Under the pieces are notes generated by a model that was not told where the DNA came from, did not search any database, and saw only the letters and a program-made list of their open reading frames with translations. This document shows, piece by piece, positions 43,100 through 55,461 of a stretch of DNA of 64,000 nt (position 1 is the stretch's first letter; each line of letters opens with the position of its first letter). The stretch spans positions 24,433,903-24,497,902 of the forward strand of contig OY747702.1 in the NCBI GenBank assembly GCA_963556495.2, given 5' to 3'. The position numbers were made by a program, and so were the translations under genes. Source of the DNA: Valencia hispanica. Its lineage: Eukaryota; Chordata; Actinopteri; Cyprinodontiformes; Valenciidae.

Positions 43100-43271
43100 G
43101 CTGTCAGCCATATAATAAAGACATTAGACCATATCCGGTTATAACATGATAGTTTATTGTAAAAATGTGAAACTATCACGTTATAACGTTTTAGTTTCAA
43201 GTGGTTTTCACGTTTTTACAATAACGTTATAACGTGATACGATCTAATTTCTTTATTATACGGCTGACAGC
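43100..43271. repeat. 172-bp foldback element
   Basis: The ends GCTGTCAGCC and GGCTGACAGC are exact inverts. The arms continue TATAATAAAG, ATTAGA and words such as TTATTGTAAAAA with roughly 80% matching around a short loop near 43190. The flank 43272-43287 matches the left edge of the palindrome cluster at 39947. Confidence 0.8.
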
Positions 43272-43513
43272 TCTACGCCGCCGTACATATGACATGCTGA
43301 AATATAGTAAATGTACCTGGGATGAAGACATTTGACACAAAGGCTGCCCAAGACGTGAAAATCTGTAACGTTAGAGGGTATTGCTTGTCAATGCACGTGA
43401 ATCCCCTGGTGTAACCATAACAGATTTTACGACAGTAGTAGAAAACAATACCTTTTTCCCAACTGTAGAAGGGCCCTGACCCCGAGAGCAAAACTTACTT
43501 AGTGTTGCTTTAA

Positions 43514-44235
43514 TGAACACAATGTCCTGGAGAAGTTTCAGTCTGGTTTCAGGGTGAACCACAGCACCGAGACGGCCCTCTTGAAGATTTTACTGGATCT
43601 AAGCGCTGTCTTTGATACAGTAAACCACACTATTCTTTGAACCCGTTTAGAATATATTGCCCTCTCTGGTGCTGTTCACAAATGGTTCACATCCTATCTC
43701 ACAGACAGGACTTTTATGGTTATTTTAGATACCTGCTCCTCTAAGGTACACAAGATTACAAGTGGTGTGCCCCGGGGTTCCATTTTAAGTCCACTGCTTT
43801 TAACCTTAAAATGCTCCCTCTTGGCAGTGTCATCAGAAGACATGAAGTTAACTTTCACAGTTATGCTGATGATACACAGTTGTACATCTCCTTGTCTCCT
43901 GATGACACATGGCCAATGGATGCACTTTTTAACTGCATCTTAGACATTAAATCCTGGATGGCAGAAAACTTTCTCCAGCTAAACCAGGACAAAACCGAAA
44001 TGTTAGTCATTGGTCCTGAGGCTCAGAGAGCGAAAGGTTTGGCAAAATTACAATCACTGTCTTTTTATCCTTCTTTACAAGTGAAAAATCTGGGCGTGAT
44101 TTTTGACTCTGAGCTGACGTTTATCACTCACATTAAAAACATTACTAAAATAGGTTTTTATAATCTAAAGAACATTGCCAGAGTCTGGCCCATTCTCTCT
44201 CGGGCCAACACGGAAACACTGTTGTTTCTTTTGGG
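43514..44235 (+). pseudogene. L2-clade reverse transcriptase fragment
   Basis: Motifs in order are [31 protein letters not shown] (first catalytic Asp), ITSGVPRGSILSPLLLTL, then after a frameshift FHSYADDTQLYISLSPDD (YADD active site), WMAENFLQLNQDKTEML and LGVIFDSELTF. A stop follows HTIL and the frame changes near 43810. The endonuclease and 3' end are absent. It directly abuts the TTAA-flanked element at 41953-43509. Confidence 0.85.
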
Positions 44236-45437
44236 TCCAATGAGTTTCTTCCAGAAACTCGCCTCCCCCCTCGCCAGCGAAGGAGGTTTAAAGCTTTAAA
44301 ACTCCTTTGTAGTTGCCCACAGACAAAGAGGAAGAACAGAGCAGGGTCCTCAGATAGGGGTGATGATGTCCCATGAAGTCCTTCATTTTCTGTTAAAGCT
44401 GAGAGTGAATTGTGCACTTCTACCGGCAGAAGGTCTGTTTTTTGGTCTAGTAACCATGGCTGTGTATCTAACATTGACAATGTCGTCTGCTGCTGCGCCT
44501 GTGAAAATCAACCTCCAGCTCCTTAGTTCTCTCTGCATTAATTACTGCAATGTAATGAATGAATGTAAATAAAACAGTCATATGCAGATCCTTCTGATCA
44601 GTTTATTATTACCACCCATGGACCTTAAGAGCACCCCTGGAAACTTTCACCTTTATGAATATAAATATTTATGCAAAGGCCTTTTTATGAGTAATGTTTA
44701 CACCAGTCTAGGTCATTGCACAATCCAAATAAATGTCAAAATCAATCCAACAGAAATTATGTTTACAGTAATACTGTAGGGGCTTACTTACCTGAATGAT
44801 GCCATTCTTGTATATCTTCCATAGCGTGAGTGTGAAATCCAATTAAATCATGTAGCACTTTCTAAATATAAGTTTACTCAGTTTTGTAGATGTTTCAGAG
44901 GTATTTTCCTCATCATCCCTGCTACTCTCCAAATCTGTGTTACTACTTTGTCATTACGAAATTAAAAGTATCAGTCATAAAAAAACAGCGCTGTAACAAA
45001 AGGAGAACTTTTGATTTGGAACTCAGTACGAACATATTTATTTTATGAAGGAAACAGTGCGTGGATGCCAGGGGTTGGAACGAGATTTAACGAAAACTGG
45101 GTTCCCCTTATGGCCTATTCTCACTCCTGTTTGGAATGTGGATCTACTGTCTGGTTTGAGAAGGCACTGTAACAAAAGCTCATTACTACCCCTAGCTTCC
45201 TGGAGCACTTCCGTTGTGAAGTTTGGATGTGTTTTGGGATTTGCATTTGTTTTGAAATGTTCATGTGTTGGAATTTGAGTGTGTTTTAAAATGTGAAAAA
45301 CGTTTTGGGTATTTGCATATGTTTTAGGGATTCACAGGGGTTTTGGGATTTGTATGTGTTTTGTCTCTAGGGGCCACCGTAGCTTTCTGGATCTTTGAAG
45401 GACTATATAGCCAGAAAGTAAAATTAAATTTAACATG
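44236..45437. other. No feature identified
   Basis: An AT-rich spacer. TTTTGGGATTTG-like words recur near 45230-45360 as a weak imperfect repeat. Confidence 0.4.
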
Positions 45438-45650
45438 ACTTGGTTGGGGTGGTATGGCAGGACAGTTGATATTGTTCTCTTACCACAGGAAGATCCTGGG
45501 TTTAAATAGAAATTTGGGTTTATCTACATGAAGTTGGCGTGTTTGCCTATGTGCATGCAAAAGTATTCTCTGGGTTTTCTGGCATAGTCCCACACTCCAA
45601 AACAATCTTTGTTAAGTGATATGACTGCTTATTCGGGGGAGGATGAGTGC
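45438..45650 (+). repeat. tRNA-headed SINE-like repeat, diverged
   Basis: GGTGGTATGGCAGGACAGTT and CCTGGGTTTAAATAG resemble the A and B boxes of a tRNA-derived head (compare GTGGCGCAGTTGG and GGGTTCGAATC), followed by TTGGCGTGTTTGCCTATGTG, TTCTCTGGGTTTTCTGGC and CCCACACTCCAAAACAAT, as in the widespread teleost repeat. A related copy lies inverted at 55570-55662. Confidence 0.55.
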
Positions 45651-47072
45651 AAAAAATAGTTTTTCGTCACATGTGCTTAAAGCGGGTTTTCCATTGCTTA
45701 ATTACATGTCCAGTTATGAATAAATGGGTGCACCCCTGCATTGCACAATGTGAGCACCCTTTGGCCAGGGCTGATAAATGATGCAGAGGTTGGTAGCTCA
45801 TTTCAGATTTAGATTTTCAGATTTAAATTAAAGTATTATTTTTCAAAAAAACTTTAAGGGTTATGGAGTGCTTTTAATACTGATAACATTTTTATTCTAT
45901 TTGCGAAAACCCAAAAGGAGCATTTTTAATGCTGACATAACAAAAATATGATGTGGTTACAAACAGGAAAACGGCAGTACATCAAACCTGCAAGAAAAAA
46001 AAAAAGAGTTTCTGACTTTTCTGGGTGGCCACCATTCTGACCAAAAGGAAAAAAAAAGATCAGTCCATGCAAGGTCCAGCTTGCCTCTTGACCAGTGGAG
46101 TGAGTGAGCGACGACCCTCAACGTGACCCTGTACACATAAACAGGTATAGAAATTAGCACACTGGTTGGTATAACTTTTTGCCAGCTTGTTATCAAAATG
46201 TGGCTCTGACAGTAGGCACAGATACACTCAGACTTGTCACTCCCTGTTCAGTTTCTCATAATATGTGAGTAAAGGGCTAAGCTGAGTATAAATTATCATG
46301 GAAACAATGGGTCAGACCATGGATATTTCATTTCATGAGACTAAATGGAGAAATTAGTTTTTGTAATAAATCGCAATGATATGGTTTTGTGGATTCATTT
46401 ATTCTGATTAGGTCCAGTATTGTTGCACTTTATGAAATTAATTGAATTTTTGTGTATTTTAGTAAACAGACAAACAAATTTATCAAGAATTGGTAAGTGA
46501 TTCTGTATTCAGCCATCTGAAAATGTTTCCTCTGTGAAAATAAATAATGCATCCTGTGAGTCTGTGTTTGTGTGTTGTGGGTGGCCACCATGTCTATGGC
46601 TTTTATAAATGATGAACATCTTCATGATTGAAAGCTTGCAGAAACAAAATAAACTGACTGACAGGAGCATTAAAAATGTTGAGAAAAGGGAATCTTATTG
46701 CTTTTTTCGCACACAGCTTCATCTGAACTGTCTAATGTTTAAAACCTGGCTACGATAAACACTATTGGACAAAATTGTATGCCATAACCTAATTTTTATA
46801 CAGCCACATTGTGCAGTCATTATTACGGAATATCTCTATATTTAAAGTTTGGCAAAATAAAAAATGAACAATTAAAAAAAATAAACAAGAAAAAAGTCTT
46901 ACAAGTTGACAGCTAATGTAACATGAACCAACGTGAAGAACTAGTTAAACAAAAAAAATGTATTAATTTAAGGGTAAGTGAACTCAAAAAAGTAGAATAT
47001 TTTTGTAGATCAAGAAAAAAAATACTCAACCCATTTACATATATATATATATTATATCATTATCATCATAAA
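45651..47072. other. No feature identified
   Basis: An AT-rich spacer. AACGTGACCCTGTACACATA near 46120 may be another scrap of the GGATGGAT-type repeat. Confidence 0.4.
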
Positions 47073-47075
47073 TTA

Positions 47076-47763
47076 GGGCCACTTCACATGACATGACATA
47101 AGACCGTTGGAATGTCCCTGGATCATGACAAATGTGAAAAATCTGTTTCAGTGTGAAGGCAGTAATGATGATAGTGCACTCCTGGTACTGGCCAAATAGG
47201 ATTTTTCCTTTCCTTTCTTTTCTACCATAATTTAGGCATATCTTAAAAACTACTATGAAACATGGAAGTTTTTTAGCTTTTATTTTTTATTGAATGTTTG
47301 AATTCAGTTGGCATGGTTTTAAATCTTTAACATTGCTTCAATATTTACATTGTGTTAAGTTCTGTTAATTGTTTTGTTTGCACCCCCAGTTTTTTTTAAC
47401 TTTTTCTTTTTCTTGAAACCAATTAGGTTGTGTTTATGCCACTTTGACTCCAAGGGAGAGGATATGATGCATCTTTGTGCTACTATCCTGGGCAAAAAAA
47501 GAAAGCACTACACTAACTTACTTGGTTGCTGTCAACCTGATGGGTATGATAAAGTTTTAGAGTTGGTATGACGCCAGACAGGCAAATCCTGTTAAAAGTG
47601 CTCTATTGACAAATGGGCCACATATTATGCAAAAGCAACTAAATTCCTTCGAAAACTTCGCGTATCCTCAAAAGTGTCAAACAAGTCTAATGGAGAGTAT
47701 ACTCAAAGACCCTGTAAGGACTGCAAACGCCATTATGCAATCTTGATCCAGTGTGAAGGGGGC
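47076..47763. mobile_element. PIF/Harbinger-like MITE, TTA duplication
   Basis: TTA flanks both sides (47073-47075 and 47764-47766). The ends are GGGCCACTTCACAT and, inverted, GCCCCCTTCACAC, which align with one gap. The TWA duplication and G/C-rich tip fit PIF/Harbinger. The interior is AT-rich with no recognised frame. Confidence 0.55.
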
Positions 47764-47766
47764 TTA

Positions 47767-49087
47767 AAACAATACATCTGATAGACTTTATTTCTACTAT
47801 GACAGTATATCTGAATGAAACAAGATATTTCTAATAAGTTTGAACAGTGCACATCTGGTCCCTCTACAGTATTTTATACATGATTAAGATCAGAACATTG
47901 GCCTGGGTATTCCCAAACTGAATTGAACCTCAAGATTCAGTTTGGAAAGGTGTGTTTCTATTGCTGCGAATACTGTTTTCAAGGGAAACAGAAGAGTAAA
48001 AAGACATTCTTGTTTCATTCTATCTACATAATCAATAAAGCAATTCTGACTGACTTCCCACTGAGATTTTATCATATCTGTTTTTGGTAAATTAAACTAA
48101 AGTTATTGTTTGTAATTAGTACATCTTTACTTCTTTCTAATTTTTATGCATGTTATTTTTCTCACACATTTGGTGAACTTCAGATCCCGAACTAAAGCAG
48201 TTCTGTTTTAGCATTCATGGAGCACATTGTCATTACAGGGCAAAGAAAAAAGCGAAAGGTGCTGTCAGAGACATCAATGGATTTTTTTTTGGAACATATC
48301 AAAGCTCAGTTGCTCTGAGGACATGATACAATGGTATACCTGTTTTTATCTCAGAATACTGCCCTGATGTTTTGTGAAGCCTGCCTACCACTAACACAGC
48401 CTTCAAACTATTAGCTCTCTCCTTCCTCCCCTTCTTCTCCTCCTCTCTCACGAACATAAAAACACTCTGCAACTCCCTGTCTCAGCAAAAAATATTGCAA
48501 GAAATAATGATGATGGTACGCAGGGAGTAGAAAGTTGTTAATAAAAAGAAAAGAAAGCAAGCTTTGTAGTTAACAGTATGCAGTGTGGTTAAAAAGGCTG
48601 ATTAAAAGAAAAAATGACTCAACATACAAACATGTATATGAGACAATATTACTAACTCAGCTAAAGTGAAGTGGAAGAGGGGATGTTTTAATGAAGGTAA
48701 ATGTAATCTGAGTAAAGTAGCGATTATGTAAATTCCTTTACACAACAATTGGATCATCAATGAGAGCAGGATGTTCATTAGGCTCAGCAAGCCTTAATAA
48801 ATGAATGTTTTGGAAAATGCACAGAGCAGATTGATAAGCTCAGTCATGCGTGATTTCACTTTTAGTCACTTGCGTCTGTTTTCAAATACATTAATCGGGA
48901 TGTTACATGGTATTTTCTTCTGAAAATCATTCTGGCAGCTAAGCAGAAAAAGTGTTTGCATTAAAATACATATGGAACTTTTTGAATAGCTTTAGTGGAA
49001 AATTACACTATTATAATAGTGAAAAAACCAATCTGCGCTGAATACTGCAAAAACTATGATAGTTTCTGAATTTGTGTATTTATATAT
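47767..49087. other. No feature identified
   Basis: AT-rich, no element ends or domains seen. Confidence 0.4.
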
Positions 49088-49318
49088 TGTCATGATGTAG
49101 AAGGATGAGGACCTAGATGCAGACTGATTGTTGATGAGACCATGGGAGATAATCAAGGATTAAACAAATGCAGGTGGGAGAGAGAGCCTTCAGAGGGAGA
49201 TCAGAAATTAGTTGCAGCTGGGACAGGAGGTACAGTGGCAGGAGGCAAACAGAAGAAGAACAGATAAAACACTAAACAGAAAGAAACTCAAATAAGGAAC
49301 AATAACTCTAAATGCATA

Positions 49319-51458
49319 ATTCAATTCAATTCAAATTCAATTCAATTCAAAAATACTTTATTGATCCCAGAGGGAAATTAGGTGCTGTTGTAGCTCATAT
49401 AATTAACACTTTAAGGAGTTGTTGTAGATGATGATGGCTGTGGGCAGGAAGGATTTCCTGTAGGGGTCTGTATTGCAGCGAAACTGAAGAAGCCTCCGAC
49501 TGAAGACGCTCTGTTGTTGTATGACTGTCTCATGAAGAGGATGCTCAGGGTTGTCCATAATTTTTTTGATTTTATGAAGAATCCTTCTTTGCATCATCAT
49601 CTCCAGATGTTCCACAGTTGTCCCAAGAACAGAACCAGCCTTCTTTATCAGGTTGTTTAACGTATTTAAGTCCCTGGCTCTGATGCTGCTTCCCCAACAG
49701 ATGACGGCTGAAGAGATTACACTCTCCACAACAGACTTGTAGAAGATCTCCAGCATCTTGCTGCAAACCTTGAAGGACCTAAGCTTCCTCAAGAAATACA
49801 GTCTGCTCTGTCCCTTCTTGTAGACGGTTTCACTGTTGCGCCTCCAGTCCATCTGTTGTCAAGATGAACTCCAAGGTATTTATACTCCTCAACCACCTCC
49901 ACTTCTTCTCCCATGATGGAAACAGTTTTTGACTTATCCCTGTTTCTTCTGAAATCTACATTCATCTCCTTTGTTTTGTTCACATTCAAGGTGAGACGAT
50001 TGTTTCCACACCATGTCACAAAGCGGTCCACCAGCTCTCTGTATTCAGCTTCTTGTCCATCTCTGATACACCCGACAATTGCCGAGTCATCTGAGTATTT
50101 CTGCAATGACAGGTCTCTGATTTGTACTTGAAGTCTGAGGTGTACAGAGTGAAAAGAAATGGTGAGAGTACGGTCCCCTGTGGTGCTCCTGTGCCGCTGT
50201 CCACCTGGGTTGAGACACAATTCTTCAGTCTCACAAATTGTGGTCTGTTGGTCAGGTAGTCATTGATCCAAGCGATTGTTGAGGGCTCCACCTGTGTCTT
50301 TAGGAGTTTCTGACAAAGCAAATCAGGCTGAATTGTGTTAAATGCACTGGATAAATCAAAGAACATGATCCTCACAGTGTTGCCTGCTTTGTCCAGATGA
50401 CAGTGGGTTGGTTGAAGTAGGTGGATGATGGCATCTTCAACTCCAACTCCACAGCGATAAGCAAACTGCAGTGGGTCCTAATACGTTTTTGTTTGCTTAC
50501 TCAGGGGTGCCAACAGGAGTCTATCCAGGACCATCATGATGTGGGATGTCAGGGCAACAGGTCTATAGTCATTGATGACTGATGGGTGAGTTCTTTTGGG
50601 TACTGGAACAAGGCACGATGTCTTCCACAACACTGGAACCTTCTCCTGAGTTAGGCTAAGGTTGAAGAGGTGCTGCAGAATCCCACAGAGCTGCTCTGCA
50701 CAGGCCTTCAGGACTCTGGGGCTGACACCATCTGGACCTGCAGCCTTGTCCGGTTCAGTTTCTCCAGCTGCCTCTTCACCTGACTTTTGGAGACAGACAA
50801 GTGGGAGGGGGAGGCAAAGGGGGTAGCAGCATTTCCTGACTTGGTTGAAGTCAAACTTGTGGAATTTGAAGAGTCCATGGCTGAGGTGAAGGATAAAACA
50901 TCCGAGCTGTAACAGGAAAGCTGTTGATCAGAGGAGAGTGGGATGTCTGTTTGGCTGGGAACAGGAGAGGGGGATGCTGAGCTAGTTCCTGAACTGAACC
51001 TGTTGAAGAATGTGTTCAGTTAATTGGCTCTGTCCAGATTTCCATCTATCCAATCCTTCCTGTCCTTAAAACCTGTGATCTTTCACATTCCTGACCAGAC
51101 ATCTCTGATAATGTTCCTCTGTAGTTTGTTCTCCAGCTTCTTCCTGTATGCCACCTTTCTGTCTCTGATCTTGACCTTAAGTTGCTTCTGTATACTCCTC
51201 AGTAATTCCCTGTCTCCCTCCCTGAAGGCTCTTTTTTTCTTGTTTAGCAGTTCCTTCAGGTCACTGGTGATCCAGGGTTTGTTATTAGGGAAGCATCTCA
51301 CTGTTCTGGTGGGGATGATGTTGTCCACACAGAAATTTATATAGTCAGTCACACACTCAGTCATGGCATTGATGTCCTCTCCATGTGCTTGGCAAAGAGT
51401 CATCCAGTCTGTGGTTGCAAAACAACCCTGCAGGGCTTCTTCAGCTTCCTGTGACCAT
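49319..51458 (-). mobile_element. APE-type LINE, copy B (5'-truncated)
   Basis: Closely matches copy A (7640-10556) from the SQEAEEALQGCF codons onward, on the opposite strand. It retains the ~350-bp segment deleted from copy A. The 3' end at 49319-49385 has TTGAATTG-type tail units and CTTTATTGATCCCAGAGGG. 5' truncation at 51458 is usual for LINE insertion. The flanking TTATGCATT (3' side) and TTATCATT (5' side) could be a slightly altered target duplication. Confidence 0.85.
49403..51403 (-). pseudogene. LINE reverse transcriptase, nearly full, frameshifted (copy B)
   Basis: The start is FCVDNIIPTRTVRCFPNNKP and LLRSIQKQLKVKIRDRK (51403-51083), where copy A has a stop. After frameshifts come GPDGVSPRVLKACAEQLCGI-like codons (about 50740), MFFDLSSAFNTIQP (50375 frame, catalytic Asp), GAPQGTVLSPFLFTLYT, KYSDDSAIVGC (catalytic DD), then LTLNVNKTKEMNVDFRR and the C-terminal RKLRSFKVCSKMLEIFYKS. 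The main breaks are near 50120 and 49850. It lacks the endonuclease. Confidence 0.85.
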
Positions 51459-51952
51459 AATGATAATAGAGAAGAAACTAACAGAGCAATGAACTACAAT
51501 TGACTAGGCCATTGTAACGAAATAATAAAACAAACCTGTTATTTTAGAAGTCAGCAATAAGCAGGGACATCAGGTAGATGAGTATTCCTTTTAACAGCTT
51601 TTCATAGCAACTTGCTCAGCAGTAGTACAGCAGCAGGGGTAGATTTCCATAATTTCTCTTCTTAATTTTATACCTCGACCTAACATCATCTTAATGTGCC
51701 AACTAGAGGTGAACACAAAATTCCCTCCGTACAACACATACGTGAATGTCAATCTTAACTGCTTTTGTATAATGCCATAACCAGAATTGACTATATAGCA
51801 GAATTACCAAATGTAAGACATTCCAAAATAAAACAGTGATTTGTAAACAAGTCTTTCCTGATGGAACAAGTACACCTGAACCTTAAACATGTAACACATA
51901 ACCATATATTCATTTATCTTTTAACCTGGTTGAAAGTTCTTTAACCACATAG

Positions 51953-52609
51953 TGTCATAGTTCTTAGTTTTTGTTTTAAGTTAGTTATTTTCCTTATTCG
52001 TTTAATTATCATTTTAATGTATTCTTTGGTATTTATTTTATGGCACTTCATTGTTTTCATTTTCCCTTCATGCTCTTAGATGTTTTCACCTGTTTGTGTC
52101 CTCCTTCTTATTTGTTTCTTTAGTTTATTTCTCTTTAGATAGTTTCCTAATTTATTTCTTCCTTCTGTTCTCCATTGTTTCCTTAAGTTCCCCTTAGATT
52201 TTTCCTTAGACATATTATCTTTAGCTAGTTTCCAGTTTCTTATTTGAGAGTTTTCTGTCTCCCTTGCCATTCTTCCCCTTCCTGTTGTCTCCTTGTCACT
52301 CTGCTCTTGACGCAGTTTCACTAATTGCCCTCACCTGCATCTGCTTTCACTAATTAGACCTTGGTCTTCTCTGTCACTTCCTCATTCCCTCCTCAGTATA
52401 TATTCAGCTCTCATTCAGTCACTATTTGCTGGTCCGTCGTCAATCTTCCCTGACTGATTTCTGCTCTTCTTCTTTCTTTCCCTGGTCTCCGAGTTTCCCT
52501 GGTTCCCCTAAAGTTTTTGCAAGTTTGTACGCTTTTTTGGTTTCTTGTTCATTAAATTCTATTTTCTTTATTTTGCTGGTTTTGGGTCCTCACTCATGCT
52601 AACATGACA
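51953..52609 (+). mobile_element. Solo LTR (Ty3/gypsy-like), copy B
   Basis: A 657-bp LTR starting TGTCAT and ending ATGACA, flanked by a perfect CATAG duplication at 51948-51952 and 52610-52614. A TATATATT box lies at about 52397-52404 and ATTAAA at 52551-52556, showing + orientation. It is opposite to, and inserted in, the gypsy provirus, and is related to solo LTR A. Confidence 0.9.
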
Positions 52610-53500
52610 CATAGGTGGAGTTGCAATTCTTGCAACCTTTCTTTAAACCAAAGAGGCATTCTTTTCTGGCTTTTTTGTTTTAAATAAAATTTTTGCCGAA
52701 TAGCATGAGAGTTAGGTAGGATTCCATTGTCACTGAGCACATGTACTTTCTCCAAACTGCTTTTTAGCAGTGGTGGTATACATTTTGACAAACCTTTGCA
52801 AACATGGTCAGGTCTTTTTACCCTCACCATGTCTTTATGTCTGAATGTTGATTTCTTAACTCCACAGTGCTTGTCAATGTAGAGTTTAGACCTTTCCTGT
52901 CTCCACTTCACTGTCTCTTGGACTGTAGTGCATTCTTGGCTTCTCTCTGGAATTGGGAAGGTATTCATTTTTGTTTTCATCCTCCTGTTGTGCTGGTTCT
53001 GATAGTGATACTCCAATTGTAGCATGCGGTGTTGCTCTGTAGTTTTGCAGTAAATCAGTGACTGCAGTTTTCTAGTTTTTGAAGAAATGTGAAAACATCA
53101 GTAGTTAAAGTGTGAGAAAATGCCCCCTCCAGCCATTTACTGTCATAGTACACTAATAATAAATCTACATGATTAAGAAGCAGTTTCAAAGGGACCCATG
53201 ATGTCCAGAGCCACTTTCTCCCATGGTTTATTAGGCAGTTCAATAGGTTTGAGAGGAGCAGGAGTAGTTCGAGCATATTTTACATTCATTTGGCAGGTAG
53301 CACATGAAGGAATAACAGACTGAACCATTTTGTCCATCCTAGGCCACCAGTAGAGTTCTTGCAGCCTCTGTTTTGTGCAAATAACACTGTGTCATGTGCT
53401 GGATGACAGTGGCAAGCAGTGAAACTGGGACAATGTAGCGATGCTCACCCCTCATGACCAGATCCTGAGATGCAGAAAGATCATTCTAAATGAGGAAGTG
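52610..53500 (-). pseudogene. gypsy integrase and C-terminal tail
   Basis: Between about 53390 and 53180 the minus strand reads LQELYWWPRMDKMVQS, SCATCQMNVKYARTTPAPLK and PWEKVALDIMGPF: the zinc-binding CxxC end and the first catalytic Asp of integrase. Stops and frame changes follow. The 53025-52610 frame carries the tail with DMVRVKRPDHVCKG and a basic region. It is broken at 52610 by the solo LTR; the rest of the tail resumes at 51952 with a stop a few codons on. Confidence 0.75.
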
Positions 53501-53599
53501 TGGTTGTAGGAGAGGGTCCACATCCTTCTTGCACTTGCAACCTTTTTCAATTTGTGCACGAAGAAGTGTTAGTTTATGGCATTGCGAAGAGGCAGATGT

Positions 53600-54640
53600 G
53601 AACTCAGCCACAGACAGAGCTGACAAAATGGATGCAACCATATCAGGCTCTTCCACAGAAGTAGAATCTGCAGAGAGTGGCAACTATGATAAACAGTCTG
53701 CAGCCTGGTTTTGTGATTCAGGTCTATATTCCAAATCATAGGTGAGGCATTGTAAATGTGCAGACCAAAGTGCAACTCTCATTCCAGCATGACTAATGCC
53801 TTTTGTTGCAAGCAGAGCAGTTAGTGCCTGATGATCAGTTCTTGAGCGAAGCATCGGCCCCAAATATAAGACCTCTCTTTTTCCACAGCCAACACATAAA
53901 CAATTGCCACCTTTTCCACTGTAGAGTGTTTTCGTTGTGTAGTGGTGACAGTTTGAGATGCAAATACCTCAGATCGTTCAGTATCATGGGTGCATTTGGG
54001 TCAGCACATCACCCAGTCCATAGTATGAAGTATTTGTAGTGACAATGGTTGGGAGAGAGGGGTCAAAAAGAACAAGCACCGGACTGTTCAGCAGAAGTTG
54101 TTTTAGCTCCTTAAAGCTTTGATCAGTCGCTCCAGTCCATGCAAAACCAGAGTCAGCAGCATCTAATAGTACAGCTCGCATTGGTTCCACTTTTGTAGCA
54201 CAGTTGGGAAGGAACTTACTGTACCAAAAGAATAACCCCAAGACAGGACATAGAGACGGAAGAGCATGTGGTGGTGGGGCATCACAGAGGGCTGCACTGT
54301 GGTCTGTGTCAGGAAGGATGCCATCCTTGACAATCACATGGCCAAGAAATCTGAGGCTGGACTGTCTGAATGCACATTTTTGCATGTTGAGTGTCAAACC
54401 TGCATCTGTAAGACGCTGAAGAACGGAACGCAGGCATCCATCATGTTCCTGTAGAAAGGATTCTCCAACAATCCCATCATCCAAATAATTATGCACACCT
54501 GGCAGACCTTCAAACACAGTTTCCATACATTTTTGGAATGCAGATGGAGCAGAGGCCAAATGATGAGGAACATGACAGTAGCGGAAGGGTCCTTTGTGTT
54601 TAATGTGGTCACGACTGTCCGAATGTCCTCTTTCAAGAAA
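53600..54640 (-). pseudogene. gypsy reverse transcriptase/RNase H, N-terminus deleted
   Basis: The 54559-53984 frame reads LASAPSAFQKCMETVFEGLP, then GVHNYLDDGIVG (YLDD active site), CAFRQSSLRFLGHVI, and the RNase H linker WTGATDQSFKELKQLL with LVLFDPSLPTIVTT. Just upstream in another frame is GPFRYCHVPHH, the palm motif. The fingers region between protease and this point is missing. Further RNase H text continues in shifted frames to about 53600 (QRKHSTVEK). It is not functional. Confidence 0.85.
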
Positions 54641-54686
54641 TAACTAGTTTCACACGAGGTGCAGTTAGATGACATTTAGGAAAATG

Positions 54687-55275
54687 TCAGTGGTACATAG
54701 TCTCTGGTAAAATACAAACTGATAATCCTGTTTCAACCAGTAGTTCACAGTCAGTAGCCTCCCCTGAAGCAGCTTTAATATGCATTTTGCAAAGCAGTCT
54801 ATCAGCAGCATTAACTTTTTTTGCGGTCATCATGAGCACAACCACTACTGGCATTACTTCTCTAGCTTCTAGAGCGGCAAACTTTAGAAAAGTCTTACCA
54901 CAGTTGTTGCATTTACAGGGTAGTCTTGTGCATGCACCAGGTGAGTTGTTGATCCACTGCAAAAACAGGCTTGCGCTGTCTGTGGTGCGAGAATGGCGGC
55001 TATTTTTAGAAGCAGCGGCCAGCCGTCCTCTATCCTTGCACATATGTGGTCTGCGCTGGGTCACCGTGTGTACTGTAGCAGTATGTTCCACTTGACATGC
55101 AAGTGTAACAGCAGTGTCCAATCTAAGTGAGGGTTCCAATAAGTCTATTTTCCACCTCCGGTGCATAAGCTCTCTCGATAAGCTCGTTACATAGTATCTC
55201 ATTTTCCTTGGATCCATCAGCATATGTGATGGCCAACTCATGTAAAGTATTGTGGCACTGTCTCATCAGCCTGCT
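54687..55275 (-). pseudogene. gypsy gag C-terminus and protease, frameshifted
   Basis: One frame gives LHELAITYADGSKENEILCN then a second gives SLRLDTAVTLACQVEHTA, the capsid C-terminal pattern with a frameshift near 55150. A degraded CCHC knuckle follows (CKCNNCGKTFLKF). The protease-like CELLVETGLSVCILPETMY keeps the family layout, but the catalytic Asp of DTG is Glu. Gag packages the element RNA and protease matures the polyprotein in intact copies. Confidence 0.75.
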
Positions 55276-55290
55276 GTGTTTTCTGTTTCC

Positions 55291-55461
55291 CTCCCTCCTT
55301 CATTTCTCTTCTTCTTTTCATAGCTTTGACCTAACATCATCCTAATTCACCATCTAGTGGTGAACACAACAAAAAGTACAAATGAAAACTCCAAACAGGA
55401 ATAATGAAGAATCTTGAGTCCTAACATAAACAAAAACGCAAAACAACCCAGAATCGTGACA
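55291..55461 (-). repeat. Partial 5' LTR of the gypsy provirus
   Basis: Starts TGTCACGATTCTGG at 55461 and runs to the shared LTR stretch near 55300. The 3' half of this LTR and the primer site are deleted, since gag-like sequence begins at about 55275. Confidence 0.65.

Larger units (their letters stand above)
41953..43509. mobile_element. TTAA-flanked DNA transposon derivative with AGCAACACTAA ends
   Basis: TTAA on both sides (41949-41952 and 43510-43513). The ends AGCAACACTAA match exactly in inverted orientation and continue more loosely (…GAGTTTT / GTAAGTTTT). The 1557-bp interior contains a short spliced-looking frame at 42264 and a palindromic insertion-like block at 43100-43271. With 5973-7220 and 13590-14485 it forms a set of AG-starting, TTAA-flanked elements, best compared with T2/Kolobok MITEs. 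Confidence 0.7.
49088..55461 (-). mobile_element. Ty3/gypsy provirus with two nested insertions
   Basis: The minus-strand provirus has a partial 5' LTR on the right (starts TGTCACGATTC at 55461), then gag end, protease, reverse transcriptase, RNase H and integrase fragments, and a 3' LTR on the left ending CATGACA at 49088. The flanks TATAT (49083-49087) and TATGT (55462-55466) fit a 5-bp duplication with one change. A LINE (49319-51458) lies in the 3' LTR and a solo LTR (51953-52609) lies at the end of pol. The two LTRs share the stretch CTAACATCATC(T/C)TAAT…GGTGAACACAA (51680-51720 and 55330-55370). Stops, frameshifts and deletions make it dead. Confidence 0.8.

Noticed and set aside
51024..51344. 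106-codon plus-strand hydrophobic frame
   Set aside because: Antisense to LINE copy B reverse transcriptase; a similar antisense frame exists in copy A (8827-9096).
52610..52640. Treating the LTR at 51953-52609 as the 3' LTR of the adjacent minus-strand gypsy
   Set aside because: Its TATA/ATTAAA order shows + orientation, no polypurine tract adjoins it, and CATAG duplications sit on both sides, so it is a separate solo LTR.
54787..55095. 102-codon plus-strand frame
   Set aside because: Antisense to the gypsy gag/protease region; no domain of its own.
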